Notes: generated from the sequence alone by a model not told the origin. Shown: positions 9,108 to 18,205, counted from the first letter of the stretch. The stretch is 64,000 nt of DNA from a bacterium (GCA_024742665.1 JANSYA010000003.1:124001-188000), one strand, 5' to 3'. Program-made: numbers and translations.

Positions 9108-9194
9108 GGCGGCTCTTTAGTCAGGATCGGAAAAAATACTGTTTTTCCCGCTAAAAATATTGGCGGCCGGCCCCCGCGCAGCTTGCTTTGTAGT

Positions 9195-10154
9195 ATGCAA
9201 AGGGTTTTGAAATTCCTGTTCCAGACGGCCACCGCCCTGCTTTTAAGCCTCACGGCGCTACAGCTGACCGCCTGCATCGCGGGCTACCAGCGCGGCGCAA
9301 GCGCCGGCGCCGCTCACAGCGCGCAGCTCGACGGAACGACTCAAGATTCGGTCAGACGCAAAATTCCAGGTCGGGACGATGCCGGCAAGGGAGTCGGTGA
9401 CCGGGTCCTGAATTTTGCGCATCGCGGCGCGTCGGCCTACGTCGCCGAACACACCCTCGAAGCCTATCGCACGGCTCTGGCCCAGGGCGCCGACTATCTC
9501 GAAGTCGACGTGCACGGCACGGGAGACGGCGAACTGGTCTTAATCCACGACGCGAGCCTGGAGCGCACCGCAGGCGAAGACCAATTGGTTCGCGATCTGA
9601 GCCTGACGGAAATTCGCGCGATCGATCCGGAAATCCTGACAGTCCAGCAGCTCTTCGCCGCCTTTCCCGACACGCCCATTAATATAGAAATCAAACAGCG
9701 CGAACCCTCGATCGCCGCGCAGCTGGCGGCCGCCCTGCGCGCCGCGGAGCGCGAAGAGCTGGTCATCGTCTCCAGCGGCAGCGGCGATGCGATCGAGGAG
9801 TTTCGCGCGGCCAGCGCCGGACGTGTGGCGACAGGCGCGGCCTTAAGCGAAGTGCTGGGAGTGTACGGCAACTATCTCTTTGACCTTGATCTGGACACTC
9901 CGATCCCCTTCGACGCTCTGCAGGTGCCGTACCGTTCGATTCTGGGCATTGATCTGAGCACTCCCGAATTCATCGCCTACGCCCACGCCCACGACCTGGA
10001 AATTCACTACTGGACCGTCGACGAAGCCCCCGAAATGGAACGCTTGATCCAGGCCGGCGCGAACGGAATTATGACCAATCGACCGGACATCCTTTCGAAT
10101 GTGCTCGCTGCTTCCGTGCCGGACTCGCCGGACGCCGCGACAAACACCAATTAA
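9195..10154 (+). CDS. Glycerophosphodiester phosphodiesterase, lipoprotein
   Basis: A 319-residue protein from the ATG at 9195, chosen because it begins directly with a signal peptide and lipobox LQLTAC; an upstream extension would be antisense to the neighbouring gene. The catalytic domain (about 70-310) has the GDPD signatures: [10 protein letters not shown] with catalytic His, the metal-binding Glu/Asp in [18 protein letters not shown] with the second catalytic His, INIEIKQRE, and the C-terminal YWTVDE and GIMTNRPD. It hydrolyses glycerophosphodiesters to glycerol-3-phosphate and an alcohol, probably in the periplasm. It is followed within 28 bases by another lipoprotein esterase, suggesting a phospholipid-breakdown or scavenging pair. 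Confidence 0.87.
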   Translation: MQRVLKFLFQTATALLLSLTALQLTACIAGYQRGASAGAAHSAQLDGTTQDSVRRKIPGRDDAGKGVGDRVLNFAHRGASAYVAEHTLEAYRTALAQGADYLEVDVHGTGDGELVLIHDASLERTAGEDQLVRDLSLTEIRAIDPEILTVQQLFAAFPDTPINIEIKQREPSIAAQLAAALRAAEREELVIVSSGSGDAIEEFRAASAGRVATGAALSEVLGVYGNYLFDLDLDTPIPFDALQVPYRSILGIDLSTPEFIAYAHAHDLEIHYWTVDEAPEMERLIQAGANGIMTNRPDILSNVLAASVPDSPDAATNTN

Positions 10155-10182
10155 ACTCAAGTTACCAAAAGCCGTTACAATC

Positions 10183-10956
10183 ATGATCTATTCGTCTATC
10201 GCTCTCCAATCTTTCGTGCGCTCTGAAGCCCGCACGAAACCTCGCTCCAGGAAATTCACACGGCTCTTATTGCCGCTCGGCCTGGTTGGACTGCTGATCA
10301 CTGGAGTCGCCTGCGGCGATAGTGGAAGCGGAGACTCAGGCGTGAGTCCGCAGGAAGCGTCGGCCTCTGAGCCGGAATCAACGACGCAAAAAAAACCGGC
10401 GATTGTCTTTCTCGGCGACAGCCTCACGGCCGGACGCGGCCTGGCGGCTTCGGAAAGCGCTCCGGCTCTGATCGCGGAAAAGCTGGAGGCCGGCGGCTAC
10501 GGCTACGAAGTCATCAACGCGGGACGCTCCGGCGACACGACCGCCGGCGGACTGGCCCGGCTGCCCTGGTATCTGGAAGACGAAGTCCAGCCGCGCGTGC
10601 TCGTCATCGGACTGGGTTCAAACGACGCGATGCGCGGCCTGCCCCTGGCGGAAATCGAAACGAATCTGAGCAAGATCGTCTCCGCGGCCCGGGCCTATAA
10701 CGCGGACATGCAGATCTTTTTATATCAGATGTATACCTTTCCGAATATGGGCCCGCAGTACGCGAAAGACTACGAACGCCTGTTCGGCAAAGTCGCGAAA
10801 GCCGAAAACATCGTGCTGCTGCCCTTTCCCCTGCTGGACGTCGCCGGCGTCGCCAAACTCAACCAGCCCGACGGGATCCATCCGACCGCCGAAGGCACGC
10901 GCATTATGGCCGAGAATATCTGGAAGGGATTGAAGCCGCATTTGAAACAGAATTAG
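10183..10956 (+). CDS. GDSL/SGNH esterase (TesA-like lysophospholipase), lipoprotein
   Basis: A 257-residue protein. Start taken at ATG 10183, after the upstream stop. The hydrophobic N-terminal stretch ends in the lipobox ITGVAC (about residue 45), followed by a Ser/Gly/Glu-rich linker. The SGNH blocks are all present: block I FLGDSLTAG with the nucleophile Ser, block II Gly in RSGDTTAGG, block III IGLGSNDAM with Asn, and block V DGIHPTAEG with Asp and His. These enzymes cleave lysophospholipids, aryl esters or acyl thioesters; as a lipoprotein it cannot act on cytoplasmic acyl-CoA. Probably in one transcript with the glycerophosphodiesterase. Confidence 0.88.
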   Translation: MIYSSIALQSFVRSEARTKPRSRKFTRLLLPLGLVGLLITGVACGDSGSGDSGVSPQEASASEPESTTQKKPAIVFLGDSLTAGRGLAASESAPALIAEKLEAGGYGYEVINAGRSGDTTAGGLARLPWYLEDEVQPRVLVIGLGSNDAMRGLPLAEIETNLSKIVSAARAYNADMQIFLYQMYTFPNMGPQYAKDYERLFGKVAKAENIVLLPFPLLDVAGVAKLNQPDGIHPTAEGTRIMAENIWKGLKPHLKQN

Positions 10957-10963
10957 TTCGCGG

Positions 10964-10980
10964 CCGGCCTCCCGGGCCGG
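10964..10980 (+). terminator. GC hairpin after the esterase gene
   Basis: CCGGCC and GGCCGG form a six-base stem with a five-base loop, 7 bases after the stop at 10956. There is no U-tract after it, so termination is plausible but not certain. Confidence 0.35.
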
Positions 10981-11093
10981 AAACGGCATCGGAGCGGAGG
11001 CCGCTGCAAAAACGGCGGAACCGGCTCCATTTTTCGAGAAAAAAACCGCGCTCCGGCATTGGGGCCGCGGCGATTTTAGACGAAGAGTTCTGT

Positions 11094-11870
11094 ATGAACG
11101 TTCTGGACCGCCCGCTCTCTCCTTCGGATCGCACATCGCACGCCTTCGGAGGCGCTCGCGCCGCCCTGCTGGCGCTGGCCCTGACTCTGACCGCCCTGTG
11201 GGCGTCGGCCTGTTCCGCCCCCGAAAAGACCGTCGCCGCGCCGGAAGAAAGCACCCGCCCGGTCACTCTGATCGTGCCCGGCGACGAAACGGTCACCCCG
11301 GGCAAAGGCCGTCCCGACAGCGGCCCCTACCAGAGCTTTCAAAACGAAAATCTACGCGCAGAGCTGGCGCGCTATTTGAGCGCGGCCGACCGCGATCTGC
11401 AGAGCAAACTCCCCGCCGGCTGGGACACGCAGTACAAATTCTTTCGGGGCAAGCTGCCCTTTCAGTGGAACGGAGACGCCGGCACCGGCATTCGCATCGA
11501 CGTCGTGAACGCGAACGGCACGCCGCAGCTGACGCGCTATCTATACCACCAGCTGAACGCGGGCTTTTCCCGTCCGATCAGCGCGCGCATTCGCCCCGAC
11601 CGCATCTACGGCATCACCCGGGATTTCGTGGTGATCATGCCCTCTTCTTCGACGCCGGAGTCGGCCTATGAAAATCGCAAGATTCGTCCGTTCTTCGACC
11701 GGGCCTTTCAGGTATCCGACGCCAACACGATTCGCTACGCGGTGCGCATGACCGCCCTGCCCGCCGACGTGGGCAGCCTGAGTCGCCGCTATCCGGACCA
11801 GAAAGCCGCCGTCGCCGGCGATCCCGCCAACCAGACAACGTACGCTCTGTGGGTGCGCACTCTCCGCTGA
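11094..11870 (+). CDS. Lipoprotein of unknown function
   Basis: A 258-residue protein with a signal peptide (hydrophobic residues about 22-38) and lipobox WASAC. After a Pro/Glu/Thr-rich linker comes a mixed alpha/beta region without familiar motifs; notable segments are QYKFFRGKLPFQWNGD, RPDRIYGITRDFVVIMP and a final TYALWVRTLR. I do not recognise a family. It follows the esterase by 137 bases with a hairpin between, so it is likely transcribed separately. Confidence 0.65.
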   Translation: MNVLDRPLSPSDRTSHAFGGARAALLALALTLTALWASACSAPEKTVAAPEESTRPVTLIVPGDETVTPGKGRPDSGPYQSFQNENLRAELARYLSAADRDLQSKLPAGWDTQYKFFRGKLPFQWNGDAGTGIRIDVVNANGTPQLTRYLYHQLNAGFSRPISARIRPDRIYGITRDFVVIMPSSSTPESAYENRKIRPFFDRAFQVSDANTIRYAVRMTALPADVGSLSRRYPDQKAAVAGDPANQTTYALWVRTLR

Positions 11871-11914
11871 GCGCGCCTGCGGACTGAATTTTGTTTTGAC
11901 CGGTCGGCCCCAAC

Positions 11915-11930
11915 TTAACCATATGGTTAA
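11915..11930 (+). promoter_or_regulatory. Perfect 16-bp palindrome before the DUF2461 gene
   Basis: TTAACCATATGGTTAA is its own reverse complement and ends 2 bases before the ATG at 11933. A TTGACC-like -35 hexamer starts at 11896. The position suits a repressor operator overlapping the transcription or translation start. Confidence 0.45.
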
Positions 11931-11932
11931 CC

Positions 11933-12592
11933 ATGGAACGCGCGACGCTGGACTTCTTCAAACAACTCAAACGCAACAATCATAAAGAGTGGTTCCACGA
12001 GCATCGGCCGCAGTACGAAGCGGCCCTGGCCGATTTTACGAATCACGTCTCGACTCTGATTCAGGGGGCGCGAAAAATCGAACCCGACCTGGGACCGCTC
12101 CCGCCGAAAGACGCGATCTTCCGCATCTTTCGAGACGTGCGCTTCGCGAAAGATAAAACGCCGTACAAATCCCACTTCGGCGCCTTCATCGCTCCGGGCG
12201 GACGCAAAGGCAACCGGGCGGGATACTATGTCCATATAGAGCCGGGCGGCGAATCCATGATCGCCGGCGGAGTGTATATGCCGCCGGGACCGCAGCTGCT
12301 GAAGATTCGCACGGCGATCGCCGCCGACTCCGCGCCCCTGCGAAAAATCTTAAAGTCGGCGAAGTTCAAGCGGAGCTTCGGCGAGTTCACGGGCGAACGC
12401 TTGAAAACGATTCCCCGCGGCTTCGCCAAAGATCATCCGGACCAGGATCTGCTGAAACTCAAAAGTTTCATCGTCTGGCGCAAACTCCCGGACGCGGCGG
12501 TTTTACAGGCGGATCTCGCGAAGGTCACGCTTGCGGATTTTAAGATTCTAAAACCGCTCACCGCTTATCTAAACTCCGCTCTGAATTCCTGA
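11933..12592 (+). CDS. DUF2461 (TIGR02453) family protein
   Basis: A 219-residue cytoplasmic protein that matches the DUF2461 pattern: LDFFKQLKRNNHKEWFHEHRP at the N-terminus, IFRIFRDVRFAKDKTPYKSHFG in the middle, a GYYVHIEPGGESMIAGGVYMP strand block, and a C-terminal section with PRGFAKDHPDQDLLKLKSF. The family is widespread in bacteria and some fungi but its biochemical role is not established. Length is normal for the family. It seems to be transcribed alone behind the palindrome at 11915. Confidence 0.85.
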   Translation: MERATLDFFKQLKRNNHKEWFHEHRPQYEAALADFTNHVSTLIQGARKIEPDLGPLPPKDAIFRIFRDVRFAKDKTPYKSHFGAFIAPGGRKGNRAGYYVHIEPGGESMIAGGVYMPPGPQLLKIRTAIAADSAPLRKILKSAKFKRSFGEFTGERLKTIPRGFAKDHPDQDLLKLKSFIVWRKLPDAAVLQADLAKVTLADFKILKPLTAYLNSALNS

Positions 12593-12683
12593 GCGAGAAA
12601 TATTCACAGAGTCGCGCAGGCGCCAGTGAGCGGACTTCGAATTGCCTTGACACGCCTCGAATTCAAGACCAGTCTGGGTGCGC

Positions 12684-13112
12684 ATGCCCCGCGTTAAATC
12701 GGACAAACTGGACGCGACCTTCGCGGCTTTATCGGACCCCACGCGGCGTTCGATTCTCAGCACACTCAGCCGCGGCCCGGCGACGGTCGGCGAACTCGCG
12801 GAGCCCTTCGATATGTCCCTGCCCGCGATTTCGAAACATCTCAAGGTTCTGGAAAGCGCGGGTTTGATTCGGCGCGAAAAATCCGGTCGCAACTTCAACT
12901 GCAGCCTGCAAAGCGATGCCATGCAGGAAGCCGCGGAATGGATCGCCGGCTACCGCGATTTCTGGGATCGAAATCTACGTTCTCTCGATCGCTTTCTAAA
13001 AAGCTCCGGCAAGTCCGCAGAATCGCGCGCTTCGCGAAAGACGAACGCGACGCCGAGCGGCCGGCGCACGACGCCCGCAGCGAAAAAAAAGCAAACGAAT
13101 AAGTCCAGGTAA
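12684..13112 (+). CDS. ArsR-family transcriptional regulator with basic tail
   Basis: A 142-residue protein from the ATG at 12684 (a GTG lies two codons upstream). The winged-helix domain covers about residues 8-90: FAALSDPTRRSILSTL, then the recognition-helix segment MSLPAISKHLKVLESAGLIRRE and wing GRNFNCSL. There is no metal-binding Cys cluster, so it belongs with the ArsR regulators paired with AHSA1/SRPBCC proteins rather than the arsenic sensors. The last 40 residues are a Lys/Arg/Ser-rich tail that is not part of the domain. The AHSA1 gene follows 78 bases downstream, so the two are probably functionally paired. A TTGACA hexamer at 12647-12652 could be its -35 element. Confidence 0.85.
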   Translation: MPRVKSDKLDATFAALSDPTRRSILSTLSRGPATVGELAEPFDMSLPAISKHLKVLESAGLIRREKSGRNFNCSLQSDAMQEAAEWIAGYRDFWDRNLRSLDRFLKSSGKSAESRASRKTNATPSGRRTTPAAKKKQTNKSR

Positions 13113-13190
13113 TCCCGCATACGCCGGAGCAGGCAGGCTCTCGATCGCAACGTCCGGCCGGCGTTCATTTAGAATACCATCAGATCTTTC

Positions 13191-13628
13191 ATGTCACGAG
13201 TTGAAATCCAGGCAAGCTATCAGGCCGCGCGAGAGGAAGTCTTCGCGGCCTTCTCCCGGCCCGCGGCGATCGAGCAGTGGCTGGGCCCCTCCGATGAATT
13301 TCGCACGACGGTTCACGAATTCGAATTTCGTCCGGGCGGAAAATATCGCATCGAATTCCTGTCTCCCGAAGGCGAAACCAGCGTGCTCACGGGCAGCTAT
13401 AGCGCGATCGAAGCGCCCGAGCGCATCGTTTTCAGCTGGCGCTGGATTCAAAACACGGAGTTCCCGGATAGCGAAACTCGCGTAACCGTTCAGCTCAGCG
13501 AAAAGCCCGAAGGCGATGGCACGCTGCTGCGCCTGACTCACGAAAAATTGCAGGCAGGCGTTATGCGCGATCGGCACATCTGGGGCTGGCAGGGAGCCTT
13601 CGAACGCCTGGACAGACATCTCGGCTGA
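13191..13628 (+). CDS. AHSA1/SRPBCC-domain protein
   Basis: A 145-residue single-domain protein of the START/Bet v1-like AHSA1 group. Typical segments are VEIQASYQAAREEVFAAFS, IEQWLGP, FEFRPGGKYRI, the strand VLTGSYSAIEAPERIVFSW and the C-terminal helix WGWQGAFERLDRHL. Such proteins form a hydrophobic ligand pocket; many are encoded next to an ArsR regulator as here, but the ligand is unknown. No catalytic residues can be assigned. Confidence 0.83.
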   Translation: MSRVEIQASYQAAREEVFAAFSRPAAIEQWLGPSDEFRTTVHEFEFRPGGKYRIEFLSPEGETSVLTGSYSAIEAPERIVFSWRWIQNTEFPDSETRVTVQLSEKPEGDGTLLRLTHEKLQAGVMRDRHIWGWQGAFERLDRHLG

Positions 13629-13678
13629 CGCCCGGAGAAAAGGCCAGAGTCAGGCCGGCGGGCGATTCGGGCCAGGCT

Positions 13679-14428
13679 TCAGCGAAGCTGATCGAGCGCG
13701 AAATTTGCGATCTTCCACCGGCCCTTTTCCCGATAGACCTGATGAAAATTCCGGCCGCGCACTTCGTAGCAGCTCAAACGGCCGTCAAAAACCGCGCCCG
13801 TATCGATGCCGAGAGTATTGTGCGGCCGGACCATATTGAAAGGCATTACGGTCGAGTACGCGTTGATTCCCGGCGAGTGCCCGAAGATGACGAGCTTCTT
13901 CCATTTGATATCCGAGTGAAAGAACTTCTCGCGAATATTGAGCATATCCGCTTCGCTTTGCTTTTCCACCCAGCCTTTGTCGGGATGCAGCCCGGCATGC
14001 ACGCACAGAAAATCGTCCTCTTCGTGATACAGCTTCAGCTCTTCGAAAAACCGCATGTGCGAATCGGGCACTTCAATCTTTCCATCGACTTTGTAGCTTT
14101 CTTTCGTATAAAAACCGCCGACGCGCAAATGACCGGTGCGATTGCGCCAGGGAACGAACTGCGCATCGTGATTGCCTTTCAAGAATACCGCGTCGAAGCG
14201 CGTGGCGAAGTCGAGCAATAGATCCACGACGCCCCGGGAGTCCGGTCCCCGATCGATATAGTCGCCTAAAAAAATCACGCGATCCCGAGCGGGATCAGCG
14301 AGTTTCTTTTCCAGCAGGGCCAGCAGTATCCGCAGGTGGGCGGCGCAGCCGTGTATGTCTCCGATGACGAAACGTTTTGCATCGGCTGCCGCGCTCACTC
14401 CACTCTTAGACGAATCGAAAATCGACAA
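13679..14428 (-). CDS. Calcineurin-like metallophosphatase (PP2A/PrpA-like)
   Basis: A 249-residue phosphoesterase with the full dimetal site of the PPP family: VIGDIHG, FLGDYIDRGPDSRG, LKGNHD, a His in LCVHAGLHP and IFGHSPG. These enzymes remove phosphate from Ser/Thr (and sometimes Tyr or His) of proteins or cleave dinucleotides such as Ap4A. The first possible start is TTG at 14428; a GTG at 14398 just before the first conserved strand is an equally plausible start. It is 42 bases after the ABC permease gene on the same strand and probably in the same transcript. Confidence 0.85.
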   Translation of the reverse strand: MSIFDSSKSGVSAAADAKRFVIGDIHGCAAHLRILLALLEKKLADPARDRVIFLGDYIDRGPDSRGVVDLLLDFATRFDAVFLKGNHDAQFVPWRNRTGHLRVGGFYTKESYKVDGKIEVPDSHMRFFEELKLYHEEDDFLCVHAGLHPDKGWVEKQSEADMLNIREKFFHSDIKWKKLVIFGHSPGINAYSTVMPFNMVRPHNTLGIDTGAVFDGRLSCYEVRGRNFHQVYREKGRWKIANFALDQLR

Positions 14429-14470
14429 TATTTCTAAAGAGCTTATTTCAAGGCGAAAATCGGATCAACC

Positions 14471-17110
14471 TCAAGAGCCCGGATCGCGCAGCACCGCCAG
14501 GGGTTTCGTATTGGCCACGTCCCGACTGATAAATAGGCCGATGGCCACGTTCAAAACGACGATTCCCGCGACGATCGCAAAGAGCGTCGCATACGGCACG
14601 ACCGTCGGCGCTTCGAAGAATTGCGCGAGCATCGGCCGGTTGATCGACTCGGCCAGGGCCCAGCCGCACAGACAGCCAAGGGCCGCGAGAATTGCGTACT
14701 CAGATATGAGAATCCGACGCAGATCGCTGCGATTCGCGCCGAGCACTTTCAACAGCATCGATTCTTTGAGGCGCGCGAAACGACCCGCAGCGATCGCGCC
14801 GCCGAGAATAATTACGCCGTTTAACATGGTAATCGCCGCCAGAAAGCTGATCACCGCTGAAACCTGGCCCAGAATCAAACGCACATTCGAAGCGGCTTCG
14901 GTGACGTCGATCACGCTGGCGTTCGGATAAGAACGCACCAGGCGCGACTGAAAGCGCGTGCGCTCCGCCGCATCTTCAATGCGAAAGCTGGTCGCATACA
15001 TCGGCGGCACGGCGTCAATTTTACCGGGGCTCAGCAATACCATCGCGTTCGGCCGCAGAGCCTGCCATTCGATCTGGCGAAAGCTCGTAATCACTCCCTG
15101 GATCGGACGGCCTTCGACGGTCAGAGTCATGCGATCGCCGAGCTCGACGTTCATCCGCCCGGCCCAGTCTTCGTCGACGGAAATCTCCTGACGGGCCGGC
15201 CGGCCCTCCCAGAATTTACCGGCGGTGACCGTTTCGAATTCGGACGGCGCGTCACGATACGAAATAAAATACTCTCTGGTGCGCACCCGATCGTTCCAGG
15301 TGCGCTGGACGGCGTTTTGTTCCACATTCTTGCGATCGACCGGCACCTCGTTGATCTTTTGAATCCGCGCGCTGATCATCGGCACCGAAGTGATCTTCTC
15401 GGCCTCCGCCTCGCGCACGCGCTCCAGCACGCCGTCGATTTCGTCCGCCTGCACATTGATTACGAACAGATTCGGCAAATCGTCGCGATCCTCGATGGCG
15501 ATCTCGCTTTGAATCGAGGCTTCGAGTATAAATACGCTGGCGATCAAGAGCACGCCGATGCCCACCGCTGTAATAACCGAAGCGGTTTGATTGCCCGGGC
15601 GATACAAATTCGCCACGCCCTGCTTTAAGTGATAGTTGCCGATGCGCGGAATAATTTTGCGCGTAATAATAACCACCAGACGCGAAGCGAGCGCGAGCAG
15701 CACCAGCGCCGCCGCGATCGATCCCGTGAAGGCGAAGGCCACGGTCAGTGAATTCGTCTGGGTAACGGTTAAGAGCAATACGAACAAAAAGATTGCGAGC
15801 ATTCCGCCGGCCAGTACGAGCAAATCCCGCCAGCGAAATTCCGATGTTTCGGCTTCGTCCATGCGGCGGAGCACCCGCAGCGGCGAAACACGCCGGATGC
15901 GATACACCGGATACAGCGTAAACAATGCGGTCGCGATAATTCCCGCCGCGGCGCCCTGCAAACACGCGATCCAGGAAAAGCGAATATCCAATTCGACCGG
16001 CAAGAGCTCCGCTCCGACGCCGGAAGCAGTCGCCGCTTTGGCCGCCGCGATCGGCAGAATCGAACCGGGCACGACGCCCAGCAGGCTGCCGACAATTCCA
16101 AGCATCGCCGCGAGCACGAAATAAATCAGGAAGACCTGCCCCGGCCGGGCGCCCATACTGCGCAGGATCGCCGCGTGATCGAGCTTCGCTTTGATAAAGA
16201 CGAACATGGCCGAGCCGATGCCCAGGCCGCCGAGCAGCAGCGTGATCAAACCGACCATCGTCAGGAAGTGCGAAAGTCTAAACAGGAAGCGCTGCATGCG
16301 TTCGGCGGATTCATGATAGGTCTGGATCGTTACGCCTTCGTCGATAGCCGCAGCGAAGTGTTCGCTCTTGAAGGCCATCGGGTCCATTCCCGCCGGCAAT
16401 TCGAACAGAGCGTGATAGCGCACGCGACTGCCGTACTGGATTAGACCGGTGGCCGCCAGGTATTTCTGGTGAATATAGACCGCGGGCGCGAAACTAAAAC
16501 CGGAGGTCGGCCGACCCGGCTTCTTCAAAAAAATCGCGCGGATTTCGAAGGCCTGGCTGCCGAGCGTCACCCGGTCGCCGTTTTTCAGATTCAATGTGCT
16601 TAACAGCGATTCGTCGACAATTAACACCGGATCTTCGCCGGCCAGGGCCGACCACTGATTCGGCGGATCGGTTTCGATGGCTCCATAAAAGGGAAAACCG
16701 CCCGAGACCGCGCGAATCTGCACCATGCGCGTTTCCAGCCCGGGACCGGCGTCGCGCTCGTCATTCTCGATCTCTGCCGGCCCGCCCGCGCTTTCGCCGG
16801 CGACGTCGCTTTTGACCAGCATCGAGTTGAGTTCGGTAACGGAGGCCGCCCGCGCTCCCAGTTCCCGCAGGCGCACCGTAAGGTCGTTGGCGACGCCCTC
16901 ATTTACGGGCGAGTTCGAGCGAAACATCAGATCGGCGCCCATTAAGGTTTTCGACTGAGCGGCGATACTGCTTTCCAGACTGATGATGGCCGTGCGCACC
17001 GCGGTCAGGGATGCAACGCCCACTGCGATCGAAAAGACGCAAAACAGGAGCTTGCCCTGGGAACGCCGGGTTTCGGCGTACGCGAGCTTGAATAAAGCGG
17101 CGAGACTCAT
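14471..17110 (-). CDS. ABC transporter permease, FtsX/MacB type with two FtsX domains
   Basis: An 879-residue membrane protein. It begins with a transmembrane helix (LLFCVFSIAVGVASLT), followed by a large extracytoplasmic domain to about residue 270, three transmembrane segments with a first FtsX domain (about 280-420), a further membrane pair (430-490), a second MacB-like periplasmic domain (about 520-740) and a final three-helix FtsX domain (about 755-870). This is the duplicated layout of YbbP-type permeases, which move lipids, lipoproteins or hydrophobic compounds rather than import nutrients. Its ATG overlaps the stop of the ATPase gene by 4 bases, so the two form one unit. Confidence 0.88.
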   Translation of the reverse strand: MSLAALFKLAYAETRRSQGKLLFCVFSIAVGVASLTAVRTAIISLESSIAAQSKTLMGADLMFRSNSPVNEGVANDLTVRLRELGARAASVTELNSMLVKSDVAGESAGGPAEIENDERDAGPGLETRMVQIRAVSGGFPFYGAIETDPPNQWSALAGEDPVLIVDESLLSTLNLKNGDRVTLGSQAFEIRAIFLKKPGRPTSGFSFAPAVYIHQKYLAATGLIQYGSRVRYHALFELPAGMDPMAFKSEHFAAAIDEGVTIQTYHESAERMQRFLFRLSHFLTMVGLITLLLGGLGIGSAMFVFIKAKLDHAAILRSMGARPGQVFLIYFVLAAMLGIVGSLLGVVPGSILPIAAAKAATASGVGAELLPVELDIRFSWIACLQGAAAGIIATALFTLYPVYRIRRVSPLRVLRRMDEAETSEFRWRDLLVLAGGMLAIFLFVLLLTVTQTNSLTVAFAFTGSIAAALVLLALASRLVVIITRKIIPRIGNYHLKQGVANLYRPGNQTASVITAVGIGVLLIASVFILEASIQSEIAIEDRDDLPNLFVINVQADEIDGVLERVREAEAEKITSVPMISARIQKINEVPVDRKNVEQNAVQRTWNDRVRTREYFISYRDAPSEFETVTAGKFWEGRPARQEISVDEDWAGRMNVELGDRMTLTVEGRPIQGVITSFRQIEWQALRPNAMVLLSPGKIDAVPPMYATSFRIEDAAERTRFQSRLVRSYPNASVIDVTEAASNVRLILGQVSAVISFLAAITMLNGVIILGGAIAAGRFARLKESMLLKVLGANRSDLRRILISEYAILAALGCLCGWALAESINRPMLAQFFEAPTVVPYATLFAIVAGIVVLNVAIGLFISRDVANTKPLAVLRDPGS

Positions 17111-17934
17111 GCGCGCTTCCCGGCGCGCGCGCCTTTGCCTGACGCTGCTGCTTTGCGTTTCGTTCCGCCTTTACCCTTCGCAGCGGATTTCTTACGAGCG
17201 GCGTTCGCACTCTGCTTTTTAGCCGTCGATTTTTTTACGACCTTCGCCCGCGGCTTCGCGCCGTTCTTTTTATGCACGACGATTTCGTGAATGCGGCCGT
17301 CTTTCAACCGGATCTCGCGGTCGGCGAGCGCCGCCAGCTGCGGATTGTGAGTTACGAGAACGAGGGTGCAGTCGCGGTTTTGCTGTAAGAGCATGTCCAT
17401 CACGATGTCGCCGTTCGCCGAATCGAGATTGCCGGTGGGTTCGTCGGCGAATAGTATCTTCGGCTGAGTAACGGCGGCCCGGGCCAGAGCCACCCGCTGC
17501 ATTTCACCGCCGGACAGCTGGCCGGGATAGTGGCTCGCCCGGTCGCTGAGGCCGACCCGTTCTAAAAGCTCCGCCGCGCGATCCCGGGCGCTCGCATCCC
17601 CCAGGATCTCCGCGGGCACCTGCACGTTCTCCAGAGCCGTTAATGTCGGAATCAGCTGGAAGCTCTGGAAGACGAATCCCATCTTGCGTCCGCGAAGTTC
17701 CGACAGGGAGTCCTCGTCGAGTCCGGTGATTTCGACGCCGTCGACGGTGATGCTGCCTCGCGACGGCTGATCCAATCCGGCCAGCAGGCCCAGGAGGGTC
17801 GATTTGCCGCTGCCGGAATGGCCGGTGATGGCCACAAATTCCAGCTCGCCTATGGTAAGATTGATATCGGTGAGGACGGTCAGGCTGCTTGCGCCTTTGG
17901 TGAAATCCCGTCCGAGATTCTGCACTTCGATCAT
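17107..17934 (-). CDS. ABC transporter ATP-binding protein (LolD/YbbA-like) with histone-like tail
   Basis: A 275-residue protein. Residues 1-225 form an ABC domain of the LolD/MacB/YbbA group: Walker A GHSGSGKST, Q-loop FQSFQLIP, signature QLSGGEMQRVALARA, Walker B ILFADEPTGNLD and switch His in LVLVTHN. It powers the FtsX permease encoded 4 bases overlapping downstream. The last 45 residues are almost only Lys, Ala, Arg, Gly and Ser (KKSTAKKQSANAARKKSAAK and similar), as in histone H1-like proteins; this extension is not part of the ABC fold and its role is unknown. Confidence 0.9.
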   Translation of the reverse strand: MIEVQNLGRDFTKGASSLTVLTDINLTIGELEFVAITGHSGSGKSTLLGLLAGLDQPSRGSITVDGVEITGLDEDSLSELRGRKMGFVFQSFQLIPTLTALENVQVPAEILGDASARDRAAELLERVGLSDRASHYPGQLSGGEMQRVALARAAVTQPKILFADEPTGNLDSANGDIVMDMLLQQNRDCTLVLVTHNPQLAALADREIRLKDGRIHEIVVHKKNGAKPRAKVVKKSTAKKQSANAARKKSAAKGKGGTKRKAAASGKGARAGKRA

Positions 17935-17938
17935 GTAA

Positions 17939-17952
17939 TTGTAGGAACTCCT
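17939..17952 (-). promoter_or_regulatory. Partial copy of the desaturase palindrome before the ABC ATPase gene
   Basis: The core AGGA-NN-TCCT with flanking TGT, shared with the palindrome at 18158-18179, lies 5 bases upstream of the ATPase start. The same AGGAG could also serve as its ribosome site, so the similarity may be chance. Confidence 0.3.
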
Positions 17953-18157
17953 CGCTTACCATTAATATAGAAAGAAGTCGCCAAATCAGCCACGCTTCCG
18001 GGCAGACTGTGAAGAAAACGCGCCGCTGGAGATGCCGCTCGCCTGCAGGCAGGGCATTCAGGCCCGAATTCAGGTTCTGGACACTCCGGAAAATCGATTC
18101 CGGTGACAGGCGGCCCGCTCGGATTCAGCCCGGACGGAATTTTTTGCAACTTTTGCC

Positions 18158-18179
18158 GGGTGTAGGAGTTCCTACACCC
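18158..18179 (+). promoter_or_regulatory. 22-bp palindrome upstream of the desaturase gene (operator candidate)
   Basis: GGGTGTAGGA and TCCTACACCC are perfect 10-base inverted arms around a GT centre. The site is 26 bases upstream of the ATG at 18206. Desaturase genes in bacteria are often controlled by dimeric repressors that read acyl-chain status, such as DesT or FadR types; this sequence does not match an operator I can name. Confidence 0.55.
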
Positions 18180-18205
18180 CAAATCGGAGGAATTTGAGAC
18201 CAATC

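Noticed and set aside
8613..9194. Upstream extension of the glycerophosphodiesterase frame
   Set aside because: It is antisense to the exported protein gene, and the signal peptide begins exactly at the ATG at 9195.
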